Of a stretch of DNA of 64,000 nucleotides, positions 25,101 through 32,273 are shown one piece after another. Under the pieces are notes generated by a model. The model had not been told where the DNA came from. It did no database searches and saw nothing but the letters and a program-made list of their open reading frames with translations. Each line of letters opens with the position of its first letter. Position 1 is the stretch's first letter. The translations under genes and the position numbers were made by a program. This DNA comes from Aradus depressus (taxonomy: Eukaryota; Arthropoda; Insecta; Hemiptera; Aradidae): NCBI GenBank assembly GCA_963662175.1, contig OY759218.1:3836001-3900000 (forward strand). Direction: 5' to 3'.

Positions 25101-25402
25101 AACAAATCCAAATATTACAATTTTGAGTTATTGCCAATATAGAGACAGGGAATCAGTTGTTTCTATGTGTAAAACTTGTATTTTTATGAGCAAATGAAGA
25201 CTTCTGTATTGATTACCTTAGGACCAAGGTTTCGGAGCTGGTTCCCTCTTGAAATGGAGCGACGATATTCCCATTATATATTGTAGAACGTAAAGTGTTT
25301 TTACTTAAAAAAAAATGCTATCCAACTTACAAACAAGAATCCACCAACTGACTATTGGACATCCCAAAAATATAATGAGCTTCTTCAATACTGATTTTTT
25401 AT
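4033..25402 (-). CDS. p120ctn: p120-catenin (delta-catenin family), complete, 14 coding exons
   Basis: Armadillo-repeat protein that binds the juxtamembrane tail of classical cadherins at adherens junctions and modulates Rho-family signalling (family knowledge). Coding exons, in order on the minus strand: 25331-25362, 24921-24962, 20366-20513, 19806-19968, 19355-19513, 18645-18864, 17496-17649, 14875-15014, 14254-14495, 13126-13265, 12588-12840, 5756-5894, 4864-5197, 4033-4194. All introns are GT-AG, every junction phase agrees, and the sum is 2328 nt (775 aa plus stop), close to fly p120ctn. Residues about 182-720 form the ARM domain: [27 protein letters not shown] and ACGALRNLSYG are diagnostic, and [32 protein letters not shown] and [11 protein letters not shown] follow. 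A charged loop ([15 protein letters not shown]) falls where the family has its ARM insertion. The protein ends DSWV, the PDZ ligand of the ARVCF/delta-catenin/p0071 branch. The first two coding exons are the least certain. Introns are packed with transposons. Confidence 0.93.
4285..4355 (+). repeat. decayed hammerhead-type repeat in last p120ctn intron
   Basis: Matches one arm of the 52822-53030 hairpin: an AAGATGGTAGCAATACCGAAA block at 4300-4320, then a GTGAAATGGACAATATG edge near 4338. The core CUGAAGA has become CAGAAGA (4297-4303) and the stem III palindrome is lost, so this copy should be inactive. It lies about 100 bp upstream of the last p120ctn exon. Confidence 0.6.
5895..6849. other. 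GC-rich intronic block with long C tracts, unidentified
   Basis: In the p120ctn intron, about 5950-6840 is much more GC-rich than its surroundings and holds C homopolymers at about 6121-6133 and 6251-6272. Open frames run both ways but show no known motif; their proline richness follows from the C tracts. Possibly a fragment of an unrecognised retroelement. Confidence 0.4.
6850..7170. repeat. inverted array of 54-bp units
   Basis: Two head-to-tail units containing ATTATCTTATGGGGTTATGT (6850-6955) face two and a half units in inverted orientation (about 7019-7170), giving a large near-palindrome centred near 6987. One more inverted unit lies at 12231-12275, on the far side of the CR1-like LINE, so the LINE inserted into this array. 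Confidence 0.8.
7425..8366 (+). CDS. LINE ORF1 protein: PHD-type zinc finger, coiled coil, FP25K-like C terminus
   Basis: 313 aa, nucleic-acid-binding ORF1 partner of the LINE. I chose ATG 7425 (MGKCAKC) because upstream in-frame residues are low-complexity Phe/Leu/Ser encoded by a pyrimidine-rich 5' UTR. Ligands C4, C7, C20, C23, H28, C31, C51 and C54 form a C4-H-C3 PHD pattern. Residues about 80-150 are heptad-rich (coiled coil). From about 155 ([11 protein letters not shown] ... [19 protein letters not shown]) it resembles the baculovirus FP-type domain seen in many insect retroelement ORF1s (from memory). Confidence 0.85.
   Translation: MGKCAKCSLSVPRDASGIECHVCSRIFHGSCAGLKDSDLQYLKSQKKSWSCPQCLASKRAVPTDERPATPQNARSEDSLLKELLVRVTQIQDEQRDLIRTVTANGEAIAEVERRLGSIEGQFAALGEKYEALERTNLALGSKVTDLETRLNKVDQDSRKNILEIRGIPVKPGESPVSLVVSVGHGLGLKLAPEDVDYSFRQRVRPTTEDLPQPPAVIVRFVRQSVRDEMLRLKKIKRDFGTRHLGWTDNTNHTIYINESLTLYNKKLYAEARKLKRECRVKFVWVNGGKVLVRKDVGLPVVLISKPPDLHQFI
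8836..11652 (+). CDS. LINE ORF2: AP endonuclease plus reverse transcriptase
   Basis: 938 aa, open throughout. N-terminal endonuclease (about 1-225): [34 protein letters not shown] (near 142), [10 protein letters not shown] and SAHD. Reverse transcriptase (about 430-740): [35 protein letters not shown] (near 565), [13 protein letters not shown], catalytic YADD (near 653), [26 protein letters not shown]. All catalytic signatures look intact. The start is the first in-frame ATG pair before the endonuclease, 470 bp after ORF1, so ORF2 translation would need reinitiation or another mechanism. Confidence 0.92.
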   Translation: MMYSTLQCCHVNAQSLPAHHDEFSDFLLSNSFHIVAISESWLKPWIPSSAVSLPDHLLFRNDRLDRPGGGVAVFVHHSLKCRRLGASSSPSPLSQVEFLFLEVQTGSTKLLYGVVYRPPKVPFDITFESAVLRLIPLYSNILISGDFNSDLLSPFSPDSKYLLDLSYSLNLFIVPYAPTHHTPTSHSWLDLYLVDSQQKLCSYSQQPVPFLSAHDLIQISYDIASPHLTPSTIYFRNLKSLTFETLQEDLDAVNWQDIFDLLSIDDKVATFNRLLLELLDKHAPLKAFLLKRPPAPWITPEIRRVMKERDSVRRRFYRSRLDADYSSFKVLRNRAQSMIRTAKSQHFLSMIAEAPNAKSRWVALRKLSLGSPKNSPSPSTFSPDTLNSFFVTRPNFPLVSTAPIVNPQSFDPNKLFFSYIYPDTLLQIILKSRSNALGPDGIPLLFLKACLPVIFPILLHIYNFSLQNSVFPSAWKEAFVLPLNKVPNPEAPKDFRPISLLCSSSKPLERIVHSQLSEFLLAKSLLDPFQSGFRPGYGTQTALLKLTEDFRHAIDNRQLTLLVLFDFSKAFDSVDHSILLSKLASLPLSNSVLLWLQSYLEDRSQSVKFPNSPPSSSLPLHSGVPQGSSLSPLLFSLFLLDLPKHIRYCKYHLYADDLQIYLSFHPSNFPLAFSQVSDDINSISSWAKQNNLLLNPDKTQAMLLGNKKLLSNLLDPPHLKLDDTDINYSTRVKNLGIILDQSLSWKDHVSYISRKSFQSLAQFKRSRHSLSQSSRQLLVSSLIFPHFDYGCLVYYDLSKGLDNKLQRTLNAHIRFVFDVPRDAHISPWYSELKWLKPSYRRDYLLGSFLFQMLKSKEPYYLYQMFQFKSSVHQRHTRSRPSDLFIPSHRSSAFHNSFLVQASSLWNSLPPLIRHSPSMASFKSSLFQFLLNKQSSPSD
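12239..12587. other. residual array unit, GA run and GC-rich intronic DNA
   Basis: After the LINE tail come the last 54-bp unit, a short GA run (about 12296-12313), GC-rich sequence of unknown origin, and a C homopolymer (about 12510-12527) that ends 60 bp before the p120ctn splice donor. No coding evidence. Confidence 0.5.
12913..12980 (+). repeat. dispersed repeat, copy 2 of 3
   Basis: Diverged match to 1903-1972, with CGTCGGCGATTCACGGGCAA then a TACTTCCCC block. Lies in the p120ctn intron upstream of the 12588-12840 exon. Confidence 0.5.
13600..14236 (-). mobile_element. Helitron fragment (5' end and tandem modules)
   Basis: Read on the minus strand it opens with TATTAATAAAGCTGAAACGG, GTTTGTTTG/TATG runs, and the phrase CAGCATCACGCCCAAACCGC, then about four modules with TTTTGAACGGGAGGGGGGG. 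The same order occurs at the 5' end of the Helitron at 38633. The CTAG-hairpin 3' end is missing. Its first base lies only about 15 bp inside the intron, just after the GT donor of the p120ctn exon 14254-14495. Confidence 0.8.
15492..15533 (-). ncRNA. candidate hammerhead ribozyme (family A)
   Basis: Minus-strand order: stem I ACCA (15533-15530), core CUGAUGA (15529-15523), one extra U (15522), stem II GACGC/GCGUC with UGUU loop (15521-15508), GAAA (15507-15504), self-complementary stem III completing AACCGGUU, U-C cleavage dinucleotide (15497-15496), stem I UGGU (15495-15492). All pairings are seen directly. A palindromic stem III implies cleavage as a dimer. The extra U before stem II departs from the consensus, so activity is unproven. 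Confidence 0.6.
15780..15905 (-). repeat. hammerhead-type repeat (family B), single arm
   Basis: Carries the outer edge ATATTGTCTATTCC (about 15819) and a minus-strand core CUGACGA (15885-15879), stem II about 15877-15867, GAAA (15866-15863), ACCGGU palindrome (15863-15858) and UA (15858-15857). Stem I is short (GAC with GUU). It is the undecayed relative of the 47440-47640 palindrome. Lies in the p120ctn intron between the 14875 and 17496 exons. Confidence 0.6.
15906..17495. other. p120ctn intron, repeat debris
   Basis: No exon seen. About 16700-16900 is a GC-richer stretch of transposon-end character (CCTGGCTACGCTCCTG near 16880), and 17072-17091 is a C homopolymer. No ends, target duplications or coding motifs can be fixed. 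Confidence 0.45.
17700..18243 (-). mobile_element. 5'-truncated LINE with 14-bp target duplication
   Basis: AGATATATCTAGTT flanks it exactly at 17686-17699 and 18244-18257, and the plus-strand T run at 17700 is its poly(A). The minus strand near 18230-18100 encodes [17 protein letters not shown] and [10 protein letters not shown], the C-terminal Cys/His motif that follows RT in R1/Jockey-type LINEs. Only the last ~540 bp were copied. Confidence 0.85.
18898..18963 (+). repeat. dispersed repeat, copy 1 of 2
   Basis: GATTGCTCACTAGTATCTGC, then TTATTATTTTG and CCATCCATAGCAAT; the same order recurs at 49512-49573 in a vig intron. Element type unknown. Confidence 0.55.
19588..19620 (+). repeat. 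G-rich low-complexity tract
   Basis: Near-continuous G runs (GGCGGGGGGG, GGGAGGGAGG) between p120ctn exons 19355-19513 and 19806-19968. Capable on paper of forming a G-quadruplex; no function implied. Confidence 0.7.
21603..22822 (+). pseudogene. broken LINE ORF1 (gag-like, CCHC knuckles)
   Basis: The N-terminal part reads [16 protein letters not shown] and contains the [20 protein letters not shown] block. A stop at 22032 and a further frame disruption break it. The 22373-22822 part keeps a zinc knuckle ([17 protein letters not shown]) and [17 protein letters not shown], matching the retained order of the 35047-36595 ORF1. Non-functional. Confidence 0.75.
23330..24406 (+). pseudogene. LINE ORF2 remnant: endonuclease joined to C terminus
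   Basis: Endonuclease motifs [49 protein letters not shown] and, after a frameshift, a [12 protein letters not shown] block are visible. Everything from there to the [13 protein letters not shown]-terminal motif is missing, so RT was lost by internal deletion. Confidence 0.75.
24590..24720 (+). repeat. dispersed repeat with covarying hairpin, copy 1
   Basis: GGTTCAAGTCC (24653-24663, B-box-like) is followed by a hairpin AGAGCG/CGCTCT (about 24668-24688) and GATATGACC. An inverted copy lies at 27510-27640 where the stem is AGAGTG/CACTCT, one compensated base pair. Possibly a pol III-derived SINE; no A box was found. Confidence 0.45.
24921..25402 (-). CDS. p120ctn: p120ctn 5' coding exons (predicted start)
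   Basis: The ATG at 25362-25360 opens [10 protein letters not shown], splices at GTAAG (25330-25326) to the 42-bp exon 24962-24921, and that to the exon starting 20513. Phases 2 and 2 match, giving [20 protein letters not shown] across the joins. An acceptor at 25403-25404 suggests an upstream non-coding exon. Neither exon is distinctive alone; the joint phase fit is the support. Confidence 0.6.
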
Positions 25403-25849
25403 CTGAAATAATTGGTAATTTGATCAAAAAATGCGAAGAGATATAAAACAAGAAAATAATATTTTTGTAGGCATATTATAGGAACGTACAATTCTTCAAG
25501 TTACAAATTACTCATAACTAAAGACCGGATTTATATGAACTAATAAAGGCAAACCTACGCAGAAAAAATGCGGGGGGAGTTGAAATATGCAATAAAAAAT
25601 TCTTTCAAACTTTCATACATAAGAGTTTGCAATTTATGACATCTACAAAGGCACATAAAAAAATGTAAAGATGGTTTATGCAATATTTTATGTCAATAGT
25701 GGGGTAGACGAAAACAAGAAAGAGGCATAGCATCAAAAACTTTTGATAAAACCTTTTAGACAAGGGGTGGGAGGAAAATTATCCTTGACCCGGACGCAAA
25801 CTTGTTTTTCGAAAATTTTATTTAAAAAAAGGGGGAGAATGAAAACATC

Positions 25850-26460
25850 ATTTATTCGGATGAGGAGAGAAACATATTTGTGAACATTTCAGTGGTGAGA
25901 GGAGATGGGCTTTCAACATGAACCTTGGATTTCATTACTTTCAAACGAGTAGCTGCGCCGATTGGTGTAATCCAAAAACATATTATATTTCTTGCAGCAA
26001 CGAAAGAGGAACTCATTGGAACCGGAATCAGGAAGGCGCATTGCAGAACGGTCCTGGAGGAATGGGCATTGAGTAAAGAAAATTCATCTTGCCGCGAACA
26101 ACCAGGTTGTCGACCTGCCAAAAGAGCAGATTAGAGGACCGGATAACAAAAGCAGAACAACTTTTTTGACTAACCCCGGAGGACATTGAGTGATTTGGTA
26201 TCTAACAGGACACCTCTCGGTAAGAAAACATCTCTTTATAATGAATCTTGAGCCCGATCCATTCTGCATAAGATGTGAAATGATGTAGAAAACCAGGCTA
26301 CACATCCTGGATGAGTGTGAAGGTTATTCATACCACCGACGAAGAATCATCGATGGAGCGTTCTTCAACAAAGATGAGTTGAGGAAATAGCATAAAAATG
26401 ATCCTGCACTTCATTAAAGAGGTATAAAGAAGAGTAGGTAGCTAAATACTAGCGAGTGGC
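25850..26460 (+). pseudogene. LINE 3'-terminal remnant
   Basis: Across several stops, the plus strand near 26180-26350 reads LTGHLSVRKHLFIMNLEPDP, FCIRCEM, LHILDECEGYSYHRRRIIDG, the post-RT module of R1/Jockey-type elements. Upstream sequence to 25850 is plausibly the preceding domain. No 5' end, tail or target duplication was found. Confidence 0.65.
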
Positions 26461-26683
26461 TGTTATATGGGCCTTCAGACTTTGGATAACGGATAACATG
26501 GGTACCCACCCTTGCAATCAATCAACCGCCGCTACACCCGGAAAAATCACAAAGCTACGGTGGCACTTACTTTCCATTAATTTTTAATTGGGTAAAGTAT
26601 ATGATTTGACAGGAATAAGTAAAAATGAGTAATACAAAAATGATTTAAATCCATTCAGAATGTCAAAAAAGTGTGTAACTAAA

Positions 26684-26989
26684 CGGTGAATCATATCCCT
26701 CGGATCTGTAGTCCGCTTGGAAATGGAAGGGTTGTTTCTCCGACAACTTGTAGTAGCATTTCACTCTCGTCTCACACCTCAGTCGCTTGATAGCTGCTGT
26801 TTAACCTTCGTTCTTATTGGTTGAAAAAATCAAATTTTCACTATTACTTTATGTAAAACTAAGAAAATAACGGTATTTACTGAAATCGATAAACAAGTGA
26901 TTCAGGCGATATATGTGACGGGCGGGAGTTGGCAAAAGCAATCGGCAACGTCGCAGCTCACCCTCAGATCCGACGAACATGATTCACCG
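26684..26989. mobile_element. MITE candidate with ~25-bp imperfect terminal inverted repeats
   Basis: Left end CGGTGAATCATATCCCTCGG (26684 onward) is the imperfect reverse complement of the right end finishing CATGATTCACCG (26965-26989). About 306 bp, non-coding. Target duplication not resolved. Confidence 0.5.
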
Positions 26990-27509
26990 GACTGCCTATA
27001 GATGGCATATGATTAAGCTCAGAGAAAAATATGTTAACACATACAAATCCGTTCCCTAGTCATAACAAAGCAAAAAAAGGTATTGAAGGGGTTAAATAAA
27101 AAAATGAATTAAGGAATAACGTACCTTATTTTAAAGTAGTAACAGCAGAAAAGGCAAAGCCAAGAAGAAAACAGCCACTTATCCAAGAGTTATTTTCAAA
27201 CGATAATCTGAAAATTAAAAGAAAATAATTGGAAAAAGTTCAAATGATTTGCAATCAAATAAGTTTTCGTTCTCCCTCTAAATCCATCTCCTCTTTCGGC
27301 AAATATGCTGAGAATCAACAGATGTTTTACAAAGGGCTTCTCAATCCTCATATAAAATTCGGTGTCTGATTCCTTACATCGTTAGTTATTAGGGTTTTCG
27401 AATTAAGCCCCCATCTTCTTTACTTTCGCCGATTATTTGTTGAAAATCAACAAATGGCATGAATTTTCATTCTTATTTTTGGATTCAAGGGGTCGGAAAA
27501 CGTTATTTA

Positions 27510-27640
27510 GTTAATATGACTACAAGGTCATATCGCTTACTACCAGAGTGATGTTTCGTCACTCTGGTGGACATGAACCCGACTCTACTATGGGAGTCCT
27601 AAATCTTTATCCATCTAGGGTCGGTGTCTTGAACGAGTAC
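27510..27640 (-). repeat. dispersed repeat with covarying hairpin, copy 2
   Basis: Inverted copy of 24590-24720, with a hairpin CCAGAGTGA/TCACTCTGG at 27545-27569 and GGTCATATCG upstream. See copy 1 for the compensated pair. Confidence 0.45.
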
Positions 27641-27850
27641 CTGACATCGCTTAACGTCTCATCCGAAGGACGGTGTGCTTAAATTTTTTTTTTATCACAG
27701 ATTTATGGCGCATATTAAAGAAAACATCAGTTTCTGAAAGCAAGTGACGAATTGGGAAAGTGTAGCGCGAAATCTCTTTCTCAAATATATTATACATGGT
27801 TAATGTCCGAATACATTTTTTGCGTTCTGCATGATGTAGTGGAAATACTA

Positions 27851-28095
27851 ATAAATAGAATACAATGATAGATAAAACACTTTTTTGAACACTTATATCG
27901 TCTAATTCCACAAACGTATACTTAAATGTGTACCGGTTTCGGCTTACGCCATCGTCAGCACAAGATTCAACAATAATTATTATTACTATACTATTACCGT
28001 GTAGAAACCGGTACACATTTAAGTATATGTTTGTGGAATTAGACAATATAAGTGTTCAAAAAAGTGTTTTATCTATCATTTTATTTTATTTACAT
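27851..28095. repeat. ~95-bp-arm palindrome carrying hammerhead (family C)
   Basis: Left arm from about 27863 (GATAGATAAAACACTTTTTT) and its inverted copy ending near 28077 flank a centre of about 60 bp. Only the left arm keeps the full ribozyme (27927-27962); the right arm keeps GAAACCGGTACACATTTAAG (28011-28030) but has lost the CUGA part. The right arm includes TTAGACAATATAAG, shared with families B and D. Confidence 0.75.
27927..27962 (-). ncRNA. candidate hammerhead ribozyme (family C)
   Basis: Minus strand: stem I UGUG (27962-27959), core CUGACGA (27958-27952), extra U (27951), stem II GGC-GUAA-GCC (27950-27941), GAAA (27940-27937), ACCGGU palindrome (27937-27932), cleavage UA (27932-27931), stem I CACA (27930-27927). 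Position 7 of the hammerhead core is known to be variable, so CUGACGA is acceptable. The extra U is the only clear departure. Stem III of 6 nt needs a dimer. Confidence 0.6.
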
Positions 28096-28344
28096 GGTTA
28101 ATGTTTGAAATATTGATATCTGCTTAATTTAACACTAGTACAAAGAATTTAATATCCAATGGAGAATATTATTCTGTGCCGGCTTTAGTGCACATCAGAG
28201 CTAGTTAAAAATATTTGATAACAATGAAACATTTTGATTTGATATTCTTGATACCGGCATATAATATACATCAGCATTATATGTTTTTTCCTCCAGTACT
28301 TTCCTATAGTAATGGGTAGGTTTATAAAATAATTACATAACATA

Positions 28345-30256
28345 CATATCGCTGGTCGGGAAGAAGACTGCCACATCTCAAAAAAGTGTGATTTTTGGAT
28401 TAGTACCTGTATTAACTCTAAATTAATTGTTGTTTCTCTAAGCAAGACTGTTACATCTTTATTTACAATTGTTTCCGCTAGAGAGCTCTTCACTCAATAG
28501 TCACAAGTTACTATTAGCAAGGGAAGATAATGCAACAGGGTCACATTTCAGTTTGAGTCTGTTTGTTGTCCAGTAAACATATACTTTGTCTTTTCAAGAC
28601 TGTCACAACTTGAAATATTACAGTGTGTGTTCCAGCGTGTGTCATGTGTCTAAAATAGTGTCATTTCTAGTTTAATAGGAAACCAATAAAACAGAAAATA
28701 TGCTGACATGTTCCATTTTTCCAGGTACAAATTTCTCTGATGTGGGAAACAAAACATCTCGAAAAAAGATCTCGCACATCTAGGTCCTCATGCTCTTCTT
28801 CCTCCTACTCCGTCTCATCTTCTGTAGATGATACTGATAAAGATCCAGATTATTCATTATCAGATGATTCAGTCTCATCTATCTGTAGTAGCTCTGGTGA
28901 TCACACGGAGCATAAGACTGAAGTACCACAACAAAAGAAAATACGTGTTATCGAAAACCCGCCTAATCGACTAGAGAAACTAGTTAGGAAACGAAAGAGA
29001 AATCCACAGGCGTGGCAACGAAATGTTTCAAAAACATTAAGAAACATTGGTGCCAGTTACTCCTCGCTGAAAATATTTGAAAAACCTGATGGAACTATGG
29101 AGAAAGTACGAGTATTGAGGAAAGCAAAAAAAATGTTACCAGCTTGTCACCCAGACATATGCCGCTTGCATTGCTCAGCTGTAATAAAAGAGGAACAGCG
29201 ACAAACAATATTTAAAGAATATTGGGAAATAGTTGATGTCCACAAACAGCGAATGTTTATAGCATCTTGCATGACCGCCATAAAACCAAGGAACAGGTAT
29301 CTTACTGCTACAAGAAAACTACGAGGATTAAATTATGCTTATTATTTCATGATGACTGGAAAAATTCGGGTATGTAAAAACTTCTTCCTGGCTACTTTAG
29401 GGATTACCTCCCGAGTAATTCGAACAGTTCTGAAAAAGGAAGAAAATTGGGTAACTGGTGTAGAAGCTGAGAAAGGAGGCAACTATATAGCATGATATGA
29501 AAGAAGATGTTAGGAACCATATTAAGTCAATGCCAAGAATGGATAGTCACTATTGTCGAGCTGACTCTAAGAAAGAGTATATAGAAGGAGGGAAAACAAT
29601 GACAGATCTGCATCGAGATTATGTGACGAGTCAAAGGAAGCACATAAAAATTACCATTTCCAAGCAAGAATTTAACATAGCATTCCACACACCAAAAAAA
29701 GACCTTTGTAACTTTTGTCAGGGCATCCAAAATTCCACACAGGAGGAAAAAAATACTTTGCCAGATACATATATACAACCAACGCAAAAGTCTGCAGTAT
29801 TGTGATAATATTGAGTACAATGCTACTCCATTTCCCAATTTGTTCCATACAATAATTGTATTGTTATTTAAAATAATTGTAATAATTATTATTTACACAC
29901 TATTGTATAAAATATATGTTTGTATTTTTAATAAATATTGAAATAATTAAATATTCAACCAAAACTTTGTATAATTTAATTTGACATTTCTAAAAATAAA
30001 TTGAAAGGTCTTGGGACAATACTGTTATACTTCCAATTTTTAAATTTTGGTGATATCTCAAAGAAAATATATAAAGGAATATATCACTAAATACCAGAAC
30101 TAGACATAAAGATAGTATTTACAAAGTTTGAACACATTCAAATTTTTTTAAAGAAGAAATTCAATAAGAAGTTTTAAAATAAATCTTTGGATGCTTCTCT
30201 TGAAAAATTAGGTTTTTTGAGATGTGACGGTCTCCTTCCCGACCAGCGATATGTAT
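28345..30256 (+). mobile_element. TIR DNA transposon, transposase family unnamed
   Basis: Ends ACATATCGCTGGTCGGGAAG (from 28345) and its inverted match at about 30215-30254 form terminal inverted repeats of about 40 bp with few mismatches. Inside is a broken protein gene (28740-29805). It sits in the p120ctn-vig intergenic space. The target duplication is ambiguous because the flanks are AT repeats. It is shorter than expected for a complete element of this kind, so an internal deletion is likely. Confidence 0.75.
28740..29805 (+). pseudogene. truncated transposase-like protein gene
   Basis: First frame (28740-29495) has a Ser-rich acidic N terminus, then RKRNPQAWQRNVSKTLRNIG, CHPDICRLHC (possible zinc ligands), RMFIASCMTAIKPRNRY, RVCKNFFLATLGITSRVI. 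A one-base frame change at about 29490 leads to the second frame (29497-29805): DMKEDVRNHIKSMPRMDSHY, CRADSKKEYIEGG, FHTPKKDLCNFC. From memory, this order occurs in a large uncharacterised protein family abundant in insects. The catalytic C terminus is absent. Confidence 0.7.
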
Positions 30257-31925
30257 AAATTAAGATTGTTTACTTAGCATGTGATCATTTTGTTTAAGTC
30301 ACACCCTTAATTCACTGTTTTGAAATATATTATCTAAAAAATATTCCCAGTATAAACAAAAGATTTCAGAGCGTGGGAAAATAGTGTTGAAAATTCCGCC
30401 ATATATAATATGCCTGTATGACAAAATACAAGGCACAACAAAACTTTCACAAAGCATTTATAACAGAAAATAATTTAATGAAGTGACATACCTGAATACT
30501 GTTTTGGAAATTAAAAAGTATTTCAAAATGTTTGTTTCTGAGGATATCCACAGAATTTGAATGCGTACAATATGTTTATGATTAAATTAATAGGAGTTTT
30601 GAGGTAGTTAATTTGTAAAAGAAATGTTCAACTAATGATTTCATATTACAAGTGTCAAACATGACATGAACAAGCTTGGAAATAAACAAACATCATTATA
30701 TTAATGTATTATTAGTCAACACCAACAAAATCACATGACTTGAAAGATATGTAGCAATTGTTTAAACAATATACATTTAGGTTTATACGAAGATGGGTCA
30801 AAATGTAATCAAGTAGTTTGTCAGAATTCTTGATGTCAAATAATCGAAAACATAGACTATTACTTCAATTAATATTTTTTTTGGTTGACGCTTTCCCTTA
30901 AATTCGTATTGTAAAAGCAACAAAAAAAAAAAAAAAAAAAAAACACAAACAAAACAGTAAGATAAACTTCTTAAGTTACTGTCAGAAATATGTATTCATT
31001 AAATTTTCTGAAAAGTAATATAGTAATATTACAACTTACTTAAATGTCATGATGAGGAAATAAGGTGTACTTAAAAATGAAAAAAATTGAATTTATTCAT
31101 TTTAAAACACTTCAATTACGATTTAATCCAAAGAACTATCAAATGACCTCTTTCGACGAGCATTACGGACTGACCAATGTTACCACTGTTACACATAATA
31201 ATTTACAAGTTAAAAATAGTTTTTCGTAAGTTTGCGTTTAAAAATATTTCTAAAATCTTCCGAAAAGATAGATACAGTGTGTAATGAGGATTTTAATATT
31301 AATTAAAAAGGGACAGTGTATTTTAAAAACAAATAACATATGAAAAGCAATTTGATACATCTTTTCGTAAAATAATCCTGATCAATTGTAATACGGCAAA
31401 CCTAATGAAAATGGCGGCTCTGCTGTATCTATTTCTTTTATAATTAGTTTCACAATTGTTAAAATAATGGTAAAACGAACATTTATGACAGAATCATTTC
31501 AAGTTTCAACATTTTTCACATATTCTTTTTTTTAACAACTTGAAAATAAATGTCATGGGAATAACCTTCAAGATTTTAAAGACAGCCATTTTGGAACATT
31601 CTTCCGGATTTTTTAGGAACAGACCGAATGTCATTGCCCTGCCCCTCCCTGATTAAATATAGTATTATATTATATTTTTTTATTAGTTTCTTAAAACTAG
31701 TTAAAATAAAAGTTAATGCTTATGTAGTCCACAAATTTTCAAATATGACTGATTTACTCAGAATCATCATTCAAAATAAATGTTTTGAACATCAAAAAAA
31801 TGGGTAAATCACACATTTTAAGCTGAAAACAAAGATGATGAATTGTTGAAAGTAATTACATTTTTTAATCTATTAATTTACGCGACATACCTCCTAAATT
31901 TATTAATTTCTCTAAATGAGCATTA
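30257..31925. other. AT-rich intergenic sequence upstream of vig
   Basis: No gene or intact element seen. A 22-base A run lies at about 30921-30942. Confidence 0.5.
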
Positions 31926-32044
31926 ATTACATTGGCATTGATGAGTCATCATATGTTTGTTGCATTCTATCAATCATTGGATCTAAGATGTACGTCGAGA
32001 GGCTTATCCTGTAAACGCCGAACCTTTTCCTCGCAAAACGTGAA
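31926..32044 (+). promoter_or_regulatory. vig: putative vig promoter and 5' UTR exon
   Basis: A good splice donor, GTGAGTATC, begins at 32045, and the acceptor TTGCAG ends at 32243 ahead of the start exon. A pyrimidine run CCTTTTCC at 32023-32030 resembles the TOP-type start of translation-factor mRNAs. The transcription start itself is inference. Confidence 0.4.
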
Positions 32045-32273
32045 GTGAGTATCAAAATTGTGTATGATTTCACGGAATTCTTTATTTTATTATATTCTTC
32101 TAATAAGATATGTATTATTTTGTTTATTTTGCTATTAAACCATGTGATTTAATTAAAAACCGTCGCCATATTACAGTAGATTATTTCCTTTTAGAAAAAC
32201 ACTTATATTAGCTCTTTATTTATTTTTTTTTTTTTTCTTGCAGAGAACCTCAACTCAAAAGAGTAAAATAATA

